Counted from the first letter of the stretch, positions 19,227-29,246 are shown. The stretch: DNA of 64,000 nt from Enterobacter cancerogenus (GCA_000773965.1 JRUP01000027.1:62001-126000), one strand, 5' to 3'. Notes: a model not told the origin generated them from the sequence alone. A program made the numbers and translations.

Positions 19227-19421
19227 CTGTTTAATTTTCAGGAGTATCGGGCTTCAGCTCACCTATATGGACCGTCACCGACGTCGCTCAACATGTTCTC
19301 AGCGCTTTCTGGCGCACACTACAACGCTCTTCAGCGTGACCTCATTTGCTAACGATCTCTCGTCTCGCTTCACCGCGCAGGCTCAATCTCGTTCGCCCCT
19401 CTGTGTTGTAAGGAGTCATTG
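19227..19421 (+). other. Long untranslated leader of yoaE
   Basis: About 195 nt between the likely promoter and the yoaE start. It contains GGAGTA close to the 5' end, CAACAT followed by CTC further on, a small hairpin (ACGCT/AGCGT, 19324-19337) and a 51-codon reading frame that ends on the yoaE start codon. TerC-family genes in other bacteria are often under yybP-ykoY manganese riboswitches, and the two short motifs are reminiscent of that class, but I cannot fold or score it here. Confidence 0.35.
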
Positions 19422-19422
19422 A
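19267..19422 (+). CDS. Possible 51-residue upstream ORF coupled to yoaE
   Basis: ATG 19267 opens [20 protein letters not shown] and ends with TGA at 19420-19422, sharing one base with the yoaE ATG (TGATG), so a ribosome finishing it could restart on yoaE. The sequence is rich in Arg, Ser and Thr and resembles no protein I know. No good ribosome site precedes it, so it may be chance coding within a structured leader. Confidence 0.25.
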   Translation: MDRHRRRSTCSQRFLAHTTTLFSVTSFANDLSSRFTAQAQSRSPLCVVRSH

Positions 19423-20987
19423 TGGAATTTCTCTTCGACCCCTCAATTTGGGCGGGTTTGCTAACGCTGATCGTGCTGGAGATCGTTCTCGGCATCGACA
19501 ACCTGGTGTTCATCGCCATCCTGGCGGACAAGTTGCCACCGAAACAGCGTGATAAAGCGCGTTTGATCGGTCTGTCACTCGCTCTCGTGATGCGATTGGG
19601 CCTGCTGTCGCTGATTTCCTGGATCGTGACATTGACGCGACCCCTATTCAGCGTAGGCGATTTCAGTTTTTCCGGGCGAGATTTAATTCTGTTGTTCGGT
19701 GGTTTGTTCCTGTTATTCAAGGGAACCATGGAACTGCATGAGCGGTTGGAAAACCGCGGCATGGAACATCAGGGCAACAAAGGTTATGCCAGCTTCTGGG
19801 CCGTGGTGATCCAGATTGTGGTGCTGGACGCAGTATTCTCGCTTGATGCGGTGATTACCGCAGTGGGGATGGTCAACCATCTGCCGGTGATGATGACCGC
19901 CGTGGTGATTGCCATGGGTGTGATGCTGTTGGCCTCGAAGCCGTTGACCAACTTCGTCAACGCGCACCCTACGGTCGTGGTGCTGTGTCTGAGCTTCCTG
20001 CTAATGATCGGTTTGTCATTGGTGGCCGAAGGCTTTGGTTTCCACATTCCGAAAGGCTATCTGTACGCCGCAATTGGCTTCTCGATTGTGATTGAGCTGT
20101 TCAACCAAATTGCGCGTCGTAACTTTATTCGCCATCAGGAACATCGGCCGATGCGAGAACGTACGGCTGAAGCGATCTTGCGCCTGATGGGCGGTCGCCA
20201 GCGTCATCAGCCGGTGACCACTGAAGAAGCTTCACTGACGCAGGCGATGCCACAGGAAGCATTTAAAGATGAAGAGCGTTATATGATCAACGGCGTGTTG
20301 ACGCTGTCACAGCGCTCCATTCGTAGCATCATGACGCCACGCGGCAATATCTCCTGGGTTGATGCTGAACGTCCGGTGGATGAAATCCGTATTCAGCTCC
20401 TCGACACGCCGCACAGTTTGTTCCCGGTATGCCGCGGTGAGTTGGATGAGATCATCGGCGTGGTGCGTGCTAAAGAACTGCTGGTGGCGCTGGAGCATGG
20501 TATGGACGTGGCGACGTTTGCTGCTACCACTCCGGCGATAGTGGTGCCTGAAACGCTGGATCCGATCAACCTGCTGGGCGTACTGCGCCGCGCTAAAGGC
20601 AGCTTTGTCATCGTCACCAACGAATTTGGTGTGGTGCAAGGTTTGATTACCCCACTGGACGTGCTGGAAGCGATTGCCGGTGAATTCCCGGATGAAGATG
20701 AAACGCCCGATATTATCGCGGATGGTGATGGCTGGTTAGTGAAGGGCGGTACCGATCTGCACTCACTGCAGCAGTTGCTCGACCACCATGAGCTGGTGGA
20801 TCGCGAAGAAGATCATGCCTCGCTGGCGGGTCTGTTGATTGCCCAGAAAGGCCAACTGCCGCAGCCTGGTGAGATCATCGACCTGCCGCCGCTGCACTTC
20901 CAAATCATTGAGGCTACCGATTACCGTATCGACCTGGTGCGCGTAACCAAAGATAAGCCGCATGAAGATGAAGAGCATGAGGCGTAA
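19422..20987 (+). CDS. yoaE: TerC-family membrane protein with CBS and CorC domains, YoaE
   Basis: A 521-residue inner-membrane protein of the TerC/Alx family fused to cytoplasmic CBS and transporter-associated domains. The TerC part (about residues 1-230) has acidic membrane motifs typical of metal handling, [20 protein letters not shown] and [18 protein letters not shown]. The CBS pair spans about 300-420 ([34 protein letters not shown]) and a CorC_HlyC domain ends the protein. TerC relatives export or deliver manganese; the substrate of YoaE is not established. The ATG at 19422 follows AGGAG; an overlapping TTG at 19419 is less likely. Confidence 0.95.
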   Translation: MEFLFDPSIWAGLLTLIVLEIVLGIDNLVFIAILADKLPPKQRDKARLIGLSLALVMRLGLLSLISWIVTLTRPLFSVGDFSFSGRDLILLFGGLFLLFKGTMELHERLENRGMEHQGNKGYASFWAVVIQIVVLDAVFSLDAVITAVGMVNHLPVMMTAVVIAMGVMLLASKPLTNFVNAHPTVVVLCLSFLLMIGLSLVAEGFGFHIPKGYLYAAIGFSIVIELFNQIARRNFIRHQEHRPMRERTAEAILRLMGGRQRHQPVTTEEASLTQAMPQEAFKDEERYMINGVLTLSQRSIRSIMTPRGNISWVDAERPVDEIRIQLLDTPHSLFPVCRGELDEIIGVVRAKELLVALEHGMDVATFAATTPAIVVPETLDPINLLGVLRRAKGSFVIVTNEFGVVQGLITPLDVLEAIAGEFPDEDETPDIIADGDGWLVKGGTDLHSLQQLLDHHELVDREEDHASLAGLLIAQKGQLPQPGEIIDLPPLHFQIIEATDYRIDLVRVTKDKPHEDEEHEA

Positions 20988-21010
20988 GGGCTAAGTTAAT
21001 TGTCATCGAA

Positions 21011-21042
21011 AAGGCCGATATCCACGATATCGGCCTTTTTTA
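21011..21042 (+). terminator. Intrinsic terminator of yoaE
   Basis: A 12-bp perfect stem AAGGCCGATATC with its complement, loop CAC, then a T-run. Confidence 0.9.
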
Positions 21043-21097
21043 TTTCTGTGACCCGATCCGAATACAGCGTTATGCAGACCGCAAAAACGCCACATGA

Positions 21098-21205
21098 AGC
21101 CGGTAAAGGGGGATGAGGAGTAAAGCGTACGCCGCAGGGATGCGGCGTCCGAGGCTTCAGGGATGTATTCACGCCGTCTTTACGGAACATCCCCCTTTAC
21201 CGGCT
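21098..21205. repeat. 108-bp inverted-repeat element
   Basis: Exact 18-bp inverted repeats (21098-21115 and 21188-21205) bound the element. Inside is a perfect hairpin with stem ACGCCGCA/TGCGGCGT (21129-21148) and a GTAAAG/CTTTAC pair. It lies between the yoaE terminator and the end of pdeD and contains no gene. Size and symmetry fit an ERIC/BIME-like interspersed element; I found no second copy in this window. Confidence 0.6.
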
Positions 21206-21240
21206 GGAACGCACCTGAAACACCGCACAGAAACCCAACA

Positions 21241-22803
21241 TCAGGCCCTCAAATGCGCCTGATGCTGCTCCAGCCACACAGGGAAATCTTCGATGGGCAT
21301 TGGACGGGCGTAATAATACCCCTGTAAATGATCCACGCCGCGCTCTCGCAAATAGTGCGCCTGCTCCGCGGTTTCCACACCCTCAGCTACCAACGCAATG
21401 TTCAAACGCTGCGCCAGCGAAATCACCATATCTGTCACCGTGGCGTTAATCGCGTCGGTACCAATGGCCGCAGTGAAAATCTTGTCAATTTTCAGCACGT
21501 CCGGCTTCAGGTCTTTCAGGTAAGCGAGGGAACTGTGTCCGGTGCCAAAATCGTCAATCGCCAGACGCACACCGATCTCATGCAACTGAGACACCACAGA
21601 TTGATCAATCACCGGCAGCGCATCGCGCTCAGTCAACTCGACCACCAGCTTCGGCAGCGGATTAGCGGGCCACCAGATATTTTGCAGATCCTCGACAATC
21701 GCACGATCGCGGAAATGGCTGGCGGCAACGTTAATCGCAATATGGAAAGAAGAGCATTGCGGCAGGTTAGGCAACTCATCCACCACTTTGGCTAACACAA
21801 AGCGCGTCAGTGGTGCTATCAAGTTCTGACGCTCAGCTAGCGGGATAAACACATCCGGCGCAACCCAGCCTTGACGCGCATTGTGCCAGCGCAGCAACAA
21901 CTCCATGCCATCGCACTCACCACTTTTGGCATTGATCAGCGGCTGACAGTAAACCATAAATTCATTCGCGGTAATGCCATAGCTGATTTGCCAGCTGAGG
22001 CTCATGCGGTTCGCGGTGGCTAACCAAACGATATAGCCCATCAGCAAACTCAGCAGCACCGCCAACGGTAGCTGTGAAGGAAGCGTATGCAACGCCAGAC
22101 GCGCTGGAGAAGGGCCATACAAGGTAATGCTGTAGGGGTAACGCAGCGAAGCCTGATCAAAAGCCACTTCATCTTCCGATGGCACTGTCTCTTCAATCAG
22201 CGGATTGCCATATTCCAGACTCTGTCCGCCGACATTAAAAATGGCCCGTTCGACCCAGGGTAACTGCGGCTCCAGCAAATAATTTGTCATCAATTCCACA
22301 TTGATAACCTGCAGCAGCCCATCGCGATTATCCAGCGATTTGGGTGTCCACAGCAGCAAGACCGGTGAGCCTTTCAGCAGGTAATTATCGGTGGTCAGCA
22401 TCATGCGCTGATTATTAATCGCCAGCTCCGGATAGGTCTGACTGAACGAAATATTGCGCGGGCCGTAAATACTGGAGCAGTAAATACTGTCATCCTGCAC
22501 CAGCAGGATGGTGCGCACGGTCTGCAATGAAGAAATCTTTTCGATCAACGGATAGCGAACTTGTGCGCAAGGCACGCCAACCAGCCCAAGCGTGTTATTG
22601 GCGGAGACATCCAGCGGGGAGAACATACGGTCAAAGCGCTCAATGGCGCGACTGGCAAAATTCAGGGACTGCTGCTCAATACGCGATTTCTCTTCGATAT
22701 AACGAAAAGTCAGCGTGAGAATCAGAACCAGCGCCGCGATCACCAACGCAATAAGCAAACGCTTACGGCGGAATTGACCGACAAATTGCTGGGGAATGAG
22801 CAT
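21241..22803 (-). CDS. pdeD: CSS-motif c-di-GMP phosphodiesterase PdeD (YoaD)
   Basis: Inner-membrane enzyme hydrolysing c-di-GMP. A first membrane segment (about residues 15-33) leads into a periplasmic sensor with the CSS motif (IYCSSIYG) and an earlier cysteine in VGVPCAQVR; in this family a disulfide there controls activity. A second segment (about 244-264) connects to the EAL domain. Catalytic features are kept: the EAL-position motif reads ELL in GMELLLRW, with NVAAS, ELTER, IDDFGTG, LKIDK and AEGVET, so it is predicted active. The position beside yoaE matches E. coli. Confidence 0.93.
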   Translation of the reverse strand: MLIPQQFVGQFRRKRLLIALVIAALVLILTLTFRYIEEKSRIEQQSLNFASRAIERFDRMFSPLDVSANNTLGLVGVPCAQVRYPLIEKISSLQTVRTILLVQDDSIYCSSIYGPRNISFSQTYPELAINNQRMMLTTDNYLLKGSPVLLLWTPKSLDNRDGLLQVINVELMTNYLLEPQLPWVERAIFNVGGQSLEYGNPLIEETVPSEDEVAFDQASLRYPYSITLYGPSPARLALHTLPSQLPLAVLLSLLMGYIVWLATANRMSLSWQISYGITANEFMVYCQPLINAKSGECDGMELLLRWHNARQGWVAPDVFIPLAERQNLIAPLTRFVLAKVVDELPNLPQCSSFHIAINVAASHFRDRAIVEDLQNIWWPANPLPKLVVELTERDALPVIDQSVVSQLHEIGVRLAIDDFGTGHSSLAYLKDLKPDVLKIDKIFTAAIGTDAINATVTDMVISLAQRLNIALVAEGVETAEQAHYLRERGVDHLQGYYYARPMPIEDFPVWLEQHQAHLRA

Positions 22804-22906
22804 CAGTAACCACCTTGCAAAACAAAAATTGAAGCCAAATTAACGTGTAGGTTATCGGCATTGAGGCGGCCAGGTTTAGCGCACCGCAGAGAAAAAAAGC
22901 GGCACT

Positions 22907-22936
22907 AAAAAACAGCGCGGCCACTAAGGGCCGCGC
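22907..22936 (-). terminator. Intrinsic terminator of sdaA
   Basis: On the minus strand an 8-bp GC stem (22915-22922 with 22929-22936) is followed by TGTTTTTT. It is about 90 nt past the sdaA stop, before pdeD. Confidence 0.8.
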
Positions 22937-23022
22937 GCAAATTAATGTATCTGGTTTACTCACTTGGAGGTAGCGTGAGATGCAGAAAAATATCTAATTG
23001 ATTATTTTTTCAGCATGTCTGG

Positions 23023-24387
23023 TTAGTCACACTGAACTTTGATCGCCAGGCCGCCGCGTGAGGTTTCACGATATTTGGCGTTCATGTCTTTACCGGTTTC
23101 GTACATGGTTTCGATCACCTTATCCAGTGAAACACGTGGTTCACTGGTACGGCGTAACGCCATGCGCGCAGCATTGATGGCTTTCACTGAGGCGATAGCA
23201 TTGCGTTCGATGCACGGCACCTGCACCTGACCTGCCACCGGATCACAGGTTAATCCCAGGTTATGTTCCATACCGATTTCAGCAGCGACACACACCTGCT
23301 CCGGGCTGGCGCCGAGCAATTCCGCCAGGCCTGCGGCAGCCATCGAACAGGCCACACCGACTTCGCCCTGACAGCCCACTTCAGCACCTGAAATCGAGGC
23401 GTTCATTTTATACAACACGCCAATGGCACCCGAAGCCAGGAAGTAACGGATGAAGATGTCCGGCGTCACGGTCTCAATAAAGTGATCGTAGTAGGCCAGC
23501 ACCGCAGGCACGATACCGCAGGCGCCGTTGGTTGGCGCGGTGACCACACGTCCACCGGCGGCATTTTCTTCATTCACCGCCAGGGCAAACATGTTGACCC
23601 AATCAATCACGTTCATCGGGTCATTGGAGTGCTTGGAAGAAGAAACCAATAAACGACGCAACGAGGCAGCGCGGCGCGGCACGCGCAGTGGACCCGGCAA
23701 TACGCCTTCCGTATTTAAGCCGCGATCGATACAGGCCTGCATGGTTTGCCACACGTTGCCGAAATAGGCATAAATGTCTTCACGACTGTGCAGCGCCAAC
23801 TCATTCTTCATCACCAAACCGGAAAGGGATAATCCACTATCATGGCAGTGGCTCAACAACTCTTTGGCAGAGTTGAACGCATACGGCACCGAGACCTCAT
23901 CCAGTACGGATTGGCCGAAATGCTCTTCATCAACGATAAATCCGCCGCCGATGGAGTAATAGGTCTTGGTCAGGATCAGCAGATCGCCGGCAAAGGCGAA
24001 AACCGTCATGCCGTTTTCATGCAACGACAGGTTTTCGCTGCGGAACACCATGCCCCCTTCGCGTGGGAAGTCGACTTCACGTGCACCGTTCGCCAGCAGC
24101 AGGCGCTCGCGCTGCTCGACGTCTTTAATAAACGCGGGAATGCTATCGATATCCACGGTGGCGGGTTCAAAGCCGGCCAGCCCCATAATGATGGCGATAT
24201 CGGTATGGTGACCTTTACCTGTGAGCGACAGCGAGCCATAGACGTCGACGGCAATGCGCGTCACGTCTTGCAACTTGCCCTGTTCGGCCAGCAGATCAAC
24301 AAACTGCTTGCCCGCTTTCATCGGACCTACGGTATGTGAACTGGATGGGCCAATGCCCACTTTGAACATGTCAAAAACACTAATCAC
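23023..24387 (-). CDS. sdaA: L-serine dehydratase 1, SdaA
   Basis: Iron-sulfur enzyme that deaminates L-serine to pyruvate and ammonia. The start is taken as GTG 24387 (protein MISVFDMFKVGIGPSSSHTV in effect), which gives 454 residues as in E. coli and places GAGGAG 8 nt upstream; a GTG at 24396 sits directly against that ribosome site and is rejected. The domain order is an N-terminal beta domain and a C-terminal alpha domain. Cluster-ligand cysteines are seen in EVGCQGEVGVACS, GLTCDPVAG and VQVPCIERN, and the protein ends in cysteine-aspartate as in E. coli, the tail cysteine being the fourth ligand. Confidence 0.96.
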   Translation of the reverse strand: MISVFDMFKVGIGPSSSHTVGPMKAGKQFVDLLAEQGKLQDVTRIAVDVYGSLSLTGKGHHTDIAIIMGLAGFEPATVDIDSIPAFIKDVEQRERLLLANGAREVDFPREGGMVFRSENLSLHENGMTVFAFAGDLLILTKTYYSIGGGFIVDEEHFGQSVLDEVSVPYAFNSAKELLSHCHDSGLSLSGLVMKNELALHSREDIYAYFGNVWQTMQACIDRGLNTEGVLPGPLRVPRRAASLRRLLVSSSKHSNDPMNVIDWVNMFALAVNEENAAGGRVVTAPTNGACGIVPAVLAYYDHFIETVTPDIFIRYFLASGAIGVLYKMNASISGAEVGCQGEVGVACSMAAAGLAELLGASPEQVCVAAEIGMEHNLGLTCDPVAGQVQVPCIERNAIASVKAINAARMALRRTSEPRVSLDKVIETMYETGKDMNAKYRETSRGGLAIKVQCD

Positions 24388-24578
24388 CGGTGACACTCCT
24401 CACAAATCTTATTCTGTACGGCTGAGGCCGTTTATGCGGCTAATAGTAATCGTCCGCGTGACTCAGCGAGCAGCTTTTCGCATGAAATAAACTAATTATA
24501 AGCCACAGAAATAGTTATCCCATTCTGCGGTTGTGAAGTGGATCGAGTTTATGGCGGAAGTAACACGCAGTGCGGAAC

Positions 24579-25148
24579 TCAGGGGAGGGCGATTTGCTGA
24601 CTTAATGCGCGAATAATCCCGGCGGTCATGCCCCAGATAAAATAATCCTCATACCACGACAACCACACCTGATGCTGACGATGACCACGGCGCAAGGTGA
24701 GTCCACTGTAGCGACTAAGACGCAGGGCTTCTGCCAGCGGCATCGCGAAGGTGCTTTCCACTTCGTCGGGATTAATATTGAGAGGCAGGTCCGCGGGAAT
24801 AATGCCGACTACCGGCGTGACGGCAAAACCGGTGCTGCTGGTCACGGGCGGTAACACACCCACGACGCTAACCTGAGCGGGGTGAATGCCGACTTCTTCT
24901 TCGGCCTCACGCAGTGCGGTGTGGATCAGCGAATCATCTGTTGCATCCTGCATGCCGCCGGGGAACGCTACCTGGCCTGCATGCTTACGCAGGTGTGATG
25001 AGCGACGCGTCAACAGCAACCCGGGCTCAGCACCGTCTATTACGGGCACCAGTACAGCCGCCCGTCGCCCGCTGATAACGCTTTTGGGCGCACTCACAGG
25101 GGGTTGCATGACAAAGCGGTTCAGGAACTGGTCGAGCGTCAGGCTCAT
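24579..25148 (-). CDS. nudL: Nudix CoA/NADH pyrophosphatase NudL (YeaB)
   Basis: A 189-residue Nudix hydrolase expected to act on coenzyme A or related nucleotides. The Nudix box is in [20 protein letters not shown] followed by EEVGI, and the upstream CoA-family motif [13 protein letters not shown] is present. It starts immediately after the pabB stop (TAAATG), so the pair is coupled as in E. coli. The start matches the family. Confidence 0.93.
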   Translation of the reverse strand: MSLTLDQFLNRFVMQPPVSAPKSVISGRRAAVLVPVIDGAEPGLLLTRRSSHLRKHAGQVAFPGGMQDATDDSLIHTALREAEEEVGIHPAQVSVVGVLPPVTSSTGFAVTPVVGIIPADLPLNINPDEVESTFAMPLAEALRLSRYSGLTLRRGHRQHQVWLSWYEDYFIWGMTAGIIRALSQQIALP

Positions 25149-26507
25149 TTAAACCTCGCCACTCAGGCTGGGCAGGATACGATTGACCTTGTGGAAGGTC
25201 TCCTGATATTCCAGCTCAACATCGCTATCCGCCACCAGGCCGCCGCCCGCCGCACAATAGAGATGCTGGTTTTCAGCGATTAATGTGCGAATGGTGATGC
25301 TGGTGTCCATACGACCGCAAAGGCTGATGTACCCGATACTGCCACACCAGGCGTTGCGGCGCTGCGGTTCCAGTTCCTCAATAATCTCCATCGCGCGAAT
25401 TTTTGGAGCCCCGGTAATCGAGCCGCCGGGGAAGCAAGCGCGCAGCAGATCGGTTGCGGTGAGGTGCTGTGGTAATCGGGCTCGCACGGTGCTCACCAGA
25501 TGATGCACCGCCGGGAAAGGTTCAACCACAAACAGCTCAGGGACGCTGACGCTACCAGGTTCTGCCACGCGGCCAATGTCATTACGCAGCAAATCGACAA
25601 TCATCAGGTTCTCAGCGCGATCTTTTTCCGCATGGGCCAGTTTCTCGGCCTGCAAACTGTCGGCTTCTGGATCGGCTAAGCGTGGCAGGGTGCCTTTGAT
25701 CGGACGGGTTTCAATCTCCTTTTGCTGTAATGAGAGAAAGCGTTCCGGTGACAGACTGAGAATGACGCTTTTCGGTAAGCGAATAAACGCACTGAAGGGC
25801 GCACGGTTGTCGCGGTTGAGTCGTAAAAAAGCCAGCCACTCGTCGCCGTGATAGCTAGCCTGAAAGCGTTGTGCCAGATTCACCTGATAGCAGTCACCGG
25901 CCTGGATATAGCGCTGAACCTGTGCAAAACGCGCGGCGTATTCGTCAAAACTAAGGTTTGACTGCCAGTCGCTGGTTAGCGCAAAACCTTTAGGCTGTGG
26001 AATCGCTTGTGCCTGCAACCACTGCCAGCGTTGCCCGGCATCGGTGAGCGAGATCAGTGTGAGTTTTTGCTGATGATGATCCGCGATTAAAGCCCAATCG
26101 TAGATGCCCACCGCCATATCCGACGTCGCCAGATCCTGATCGGCGCGCTGCGGTAAGGTTTCAAAGCGGCGCCCCAGATCGTAACCAAACAGACCCATCG
26201 CGCCGCCCTGAAAAGGCAAATCGGCGTTAAACAACGGCGTCGCGCCAAGGATTTCACACTGTTGCTGCACCAGACGCAGCGGATCGTCGGCGGAGAGGAT
26301 CACCTTGCCGTCGCAGTCGATTTCCGTCATCTCGCCGCGCGTGGTAAGCGTGGCACGGGGATCCGCCGTTAAAATGTCAAAACGATTATCGGCGTGGTCG
26401 GCATGGCCAGAGGTGAGCAACATCGCCCAGGGACGATGAGCAAGCGCAGAAAAACGGTGCAACAGCGCATCCGGCGTATACTTCAGGTTAAGGGTTTTTA
26501 CGATCAT
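25149..26507 (-). CDS. pabB: Aminodeoxychorismate synthase component I, PabB
   Basis: With PabA converts chorismate and glutamine to 4-amino-4-deoxychorismate for folate synthesis. The ATG at 26507 (MIVKTLNLKY) gives 452 residues, close to E. coli's 453; 14 upstream codons are rejected. The chorismate-binding domain shows the PIKGT lysine at residue 271, SLSPERF with its glutamate at 255, NLMIVDLLRNDIGRV and GGSITGAPKIRAMEIIEELE. It is cotranscribed with nudL and divergent from yoaH. Confidence 0.96.
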   Translation of the reverse strand: MIVKTLNLKYTPDALLHRFSALAHRPWAMLLTSGHADHADNRFDILTADPRATLTTRGEMTEIDCDGKVILSADDPLRLVQQQCEILGATPLFNADLPFQGGAMGLFGYDLGRRFETLPQRADQDLATSDMAVGIYDWALIADHHQQKLTLISLTDAGQRWQWLQAQAIPQPKGFALTSDWQSNLSFDEYAARFAQVQRYIQAGDCYQVNLAQRFQASYHGDEWLAFLRLNRDNRAPFSAFIRLPKSVILSLSPERFLSLQQKEIETRPIKGTLPRLADPEADSLQAEKLAHAEKDRAENLMIVDLLRNDIGRVAEPGSVSVPELFVVEPFPAVHHLVSTVRARLPQHLTATDLLRACFPGGSITGAPKIRAMEIIEELEPQRRNAWCGSIGYISLCGRMDTSITIRTLIAENQHLYCAAGGGLVADSDVELEYQETFHKVNRILPSLSGEV

Positions 26508-26617
26508 CGGGCTAATTAATCCAACAAGCAGGCGCGTAGCCTGGCACATTTTTTTGTCGCTGGCACCTGTTTGTTCCTCATGGAATAATGCGTCCCCTTT
26601 TGCACCAGGAGCAAATA

Positions 26618-26803
26618 ATGTTTACAGGTCTTCCGGCTTTATCTCATGAACAGCAGCAGCAAGCTGTGGAACGTATCCAGGAATTGATGGCGGGTGGCAT
26701 GGCGAGTGGTCAGGCGATTGCGCAGGTGGCACACGAGATCCGCCAGAGCTATCAGGGTGAATCGATTCGGGCGATGTTCGAAGACGACGAAGAAGACGAA
26801 TAA
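26618..26803 (+). CDS. yoaH: YoaH family small protein
   Basis: A 61-residue cytoplasmic protein of unknown function belonging to the UPF0181 group. The ATG at 26618 is chosen because CAGGAG precedes it and [20 protein letters not shown] then matches E. coli YoaH; ten upstream codons are dropped. The N-terminal two-thirds look helical and the tail is strongly acidic (FEDDEEDE). Its stop is 12 nt from that of the convergent yoaB. Confidence 0.9.
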   Translation: MFTGLPALSHEQQQQAVERIQELMAGGMASGQAIAQVAHEIRQSYQGESIRAMFEDDEEDE

Positions 26804-26815
26804 CGCCCGAAAGGG

Positions 26816-27160
26816 TTACAGTGCGGCGATGATTTTGATTTCCACTTTGTACTTCGGATTCATCAAGTCGGCTTGCACGGTGCAACGCACCGGCGCGTTG
26901 TCAGGTGAAACCCACGCATCCCATGCACGGTTCATGGCCGGAAAGTCAGCTTTATCGACCAGGAAAATTGTGGCATCAAGGATCTTACTTTTGTCTGATC
27001 CGACTCGGGTCAGAATCGCGTCAATCACCGCCAGCGCGTTGGCGGTTTGCGCTTCGGCATCGTCATCCAGATTTTCTGGCACGCTGGTGTAATAGACGGT
27101 CTGGTTATGCACAACGGCTTCTGACATGCGGGGTGCGGGATCAATACGCGTAATGGTCAT
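26816..27160 (-). CDS. yoaB: RidA/YjgF family protein YoaB
   Basis: A 114-residue member of the RidA superfamily, some of which deaminate reactive enamine/imine intermediates; the role of YoaB is not known. The start ATG 27160 (MTITRIDPAPRMSEAVVHN) has AGGAGA upstream; a much longer in-frame frame to 27370 overlaps the yoaA start and is rejected. The conserved arginine lies in APVRCTVQADLMNPKYKVEI. It is divergent from yoaA. Confidence 0.92.
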   Translation of the reverse strand: MTITRIDPAPRMSEAVVHNQTVYYTSVPENLDDDAEAQTANALAVIDAILTRVGSDKSKILDATIFLVDKADFPAMNRAWDAWVSPDNAPVRCTVQADLMNPKYKVEIKIIAAL

Positions 27161-27283
27161 GGTGTTCTCCTGTAATTTCGCTGCGCTAGCCTGCCATATC
27201 CTGTAGGGCGCTGTCATCTGTTGTGGTCGCCTCAGGGGAATCCTGACATAATTACAGTGTTTTTGACCAATCGGTGAGGATGT

Positions 27284-29194
27284 GTGGCAGACGATTTTGC
27301 AGCTGATGGCGCGCTGGCGCAGGCTATTCCAGGTTTCAAACCGCGTGCCGCGCAGCGTGAAATGGCGCAAGCGGTCATGGAAGCGGTGAAGAAGGGCGGT
27401 GAGCTGGTGGTCGAAGCCGGCACCGGTACCGGTAAAACCTATGCCTATCTGGCACCCGCATTGCGTGCGAAAAAAAAGGTCATTATCTCGACCGGATCCA
27501 AAGCCTTACAGGATCAGCTGTATAACCGCGATTTGCCCACCATCGCTCGTGCCCTGAAGTTCAGCGGTAAAACTGCCCTGCTGAAGGGGCGTTCCAACTA
27601 TTTATGCCTCGAACGTCTGGAGCAGCAGAATCAAACCGGTGGCGATCTCACCGTGCAGGCGCTCGGGGATTTGATCAACGTGCGCAGCTGGTCAAATCAA
27701 ACTTCGGATGGCGATGTCAGCAGCTGTTCCGGCGTGGCCGAAGACAGTCCGATCTGGCCCTTTGTCACCAGCACCAACGATAACTGCCTTGGCAGCGATT
27801 GCCCGCTCTACAAAGATTGCTTTGTGGTGAAAGCACGTAAAAAAGCCATGGATGCCGATGTGGTGGTGGTGAACCATCATCTGTTCCTTGCCGATCTTGT
27901 CGTGAAAGAGGGCGGATTTGGCGAGCTGATTCCTGAGGCTGATGTGATGATCTTCGATGAAGCGCATCAGCTACCCGATATCGCCAGTCAGTACTTTGGT
28001 CAGCAGCTCTCGAGCCGCCAACTGCAGGACCTCGCCAAAGACATTATTATTGCCTATCGCACTGAAGTGCGTGACGTGCAGCAGTTGCAGAAATCGGCCG
28101 ATCGTTTGGCGCAATGCGCCCAGGATTTCCGTTTAACGCTCGGCGAGCCGGGTTTTCGCGGCAATCTGCGTGATCTGCTGAGCGACAATAACATCATGCG
28201 CATGTTGACCCTGCTGGATGATGCGCTGGAGCTTTGCTACGACGTGATTAAATTGTCGCTGGGGCGCTCGGCGTTGCTGGACGCGGCATTCGAGCGTGCC
28301 GCGCTGTATCGCACTCGCCTTAAACGTCTGCGCGCCATTGATGAACCCGGCTTTAGCTACTGGTATGAATGCACCAGCCGCCACTTTACGCTGGCGTTAA
28401 CCCCGCTATCGGTCGCCGAACGTTTTCGTGAAGTGATGGATAACCGTAAAGCGGCGTGGGTATTCACCTCCGCCACGCTGGCGGTGAATGAGCAGATGAG
28501 CCACTTCTCCAGCCGATTGGGCGTCGATAAAGCCACCACCATGATTCTCGACAGTCCTTTCGATTACACCCAGCAGGCGCTGTTATGTGTGCCTCGCAAT
28601 ATGCCGGAACCGAATCAACCCGGCGGTGCCCGTAAGCTGGCACAGATGATGAAACCGCTGATCGATGCCAATAAAGGACGCTGCTTCTTCCTCTGTACTT
28701 CGCACAAGATGATGCGCGAACTGGCCGCCGAATTTCGTGCCTCGATGACTTTGCCGGTGTTGTTGCAAGGAGAAACCAGTAAAGGCCAGCTGCTGAAGCA
28801 GTTCCTTGAGGCCGGTAACGCCTTACTGGTGGCGACCAGCAGTTTCTGGGAAGGCGTCGATGTGCGCGGGGATGCACTGTCGCTGGTGATTATCGATAAG
28901 CTGCCGTTTACTTCGCCGGAAGATCCGCTGCTCAAAGCGCGCATGGAAGACTGCCGGCTGCGCGGCGGCGATCCCTTCAATGATGTGCAACTGCCGGATG
29001 CCGTGATCACCCTGAAGCAGGGCGTTGGCCGTTTAATCCGCGACACGGAAGACCGTGGTGTGCTGGTGATTTGCGATCAGCGTCTGGTGTCGCGCCCGTA
29101 CGGCGGGTTATTCCTCAATAGTCTGCCACCCACGCCGCGTACCCGCGATTTACAGCGTGCCATCGCTTTCGTCCGCCAGCCAGAGAAGCACTAA
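27284..29194 (+). CDS. yoaA: DinG-family iron-sulfur DNA helicase YoaA
   Basis: XPD/DinG-like superfamily 2 helicase that in E. coli binds the polymerase III chi subunit HolC and helps repair stalled forks. The 636-residue product starts at GTG 27284. Walker A is EAGTGTGKT (about residues 45-53), the DEAH box is IFDEAHQLPD, and the four iron-sulfur cysteines fit NYLCLERL and NCLGSDCPLYKDC. C-terminal motifs SSFWEGVDVRG and QGVGRLIRD are intact. tsaB follows 52 nt later. Confidence 0.95.
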   Translation: MADDFAADGALAQAIPGFKPRAAQREMAQAVMEAVKKGGELVVEAGTGTGKTYAYLAPALRAKKKVIISTGSKALQDQLYNRDLPTIARALKFSGKTALLKGRSNYLCLERLEQQNQTGGDLTVQALGDLINVRSWSNQTSDGDVSSCSGVAEDSPIWPFVTSTNDNCLGSDCPLYKDCFVVKARKKAMDADVVVVNHHLFLADLVVKEGGFGELIPEADVMIFDEAHQLPDIASQYFGQQLSSRQLQDLAKDIIIAYRTEVRDVQQLQKSADRLAQCAQDFRLTLGEPGFRGNLRDLLSDNNIMRMLTLLDDALELCYDVIKLSLGRSALLDAAFERAALYRTRLKRLRAIDEPGFSYWYECTSRHFTLALTPLSVAERFREVMDNRKAAWVFTSATLAVNEQMSHFSSRLGVDKATTMILDSPFDYTQQALLCVPRNMPEPNQPGGARKLAQMMKPLIDANKGRCFFLCTSHKMMRELAAEFRASMTLPVLLQGETSKGQLLKQFLEAGNALLVATSSFWEGVDVRGDALSLVIIDKLPFTSPEDPLLKARMEDCRLRGGDPFNDVQLPDAVITLKQGVGRLIRDTEDRGVLVICDQRLVSRPYGGLFLNSLPPTPRTRDLQRAIAFVRQPEKH

Positions 29195-29246
29195 TTTGTG
29201 CCAGGCTGTGTTAAGATGCGCGCCATTTTGACTTTCAGAGGTTGTT

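Noticed and set aside
19141-19422. 93-residue frame before yoaE
   Set aside because: Its start lies before the likely promoter; only the last 51 codons could be transcribed with yoaE.
26816-27370. Extended 184-residue form of yoaB
   Set aside because: The extra N-terminus overlaps the yoaA start and has no counterpart in the family; ATG 27160 has a ribosome site.
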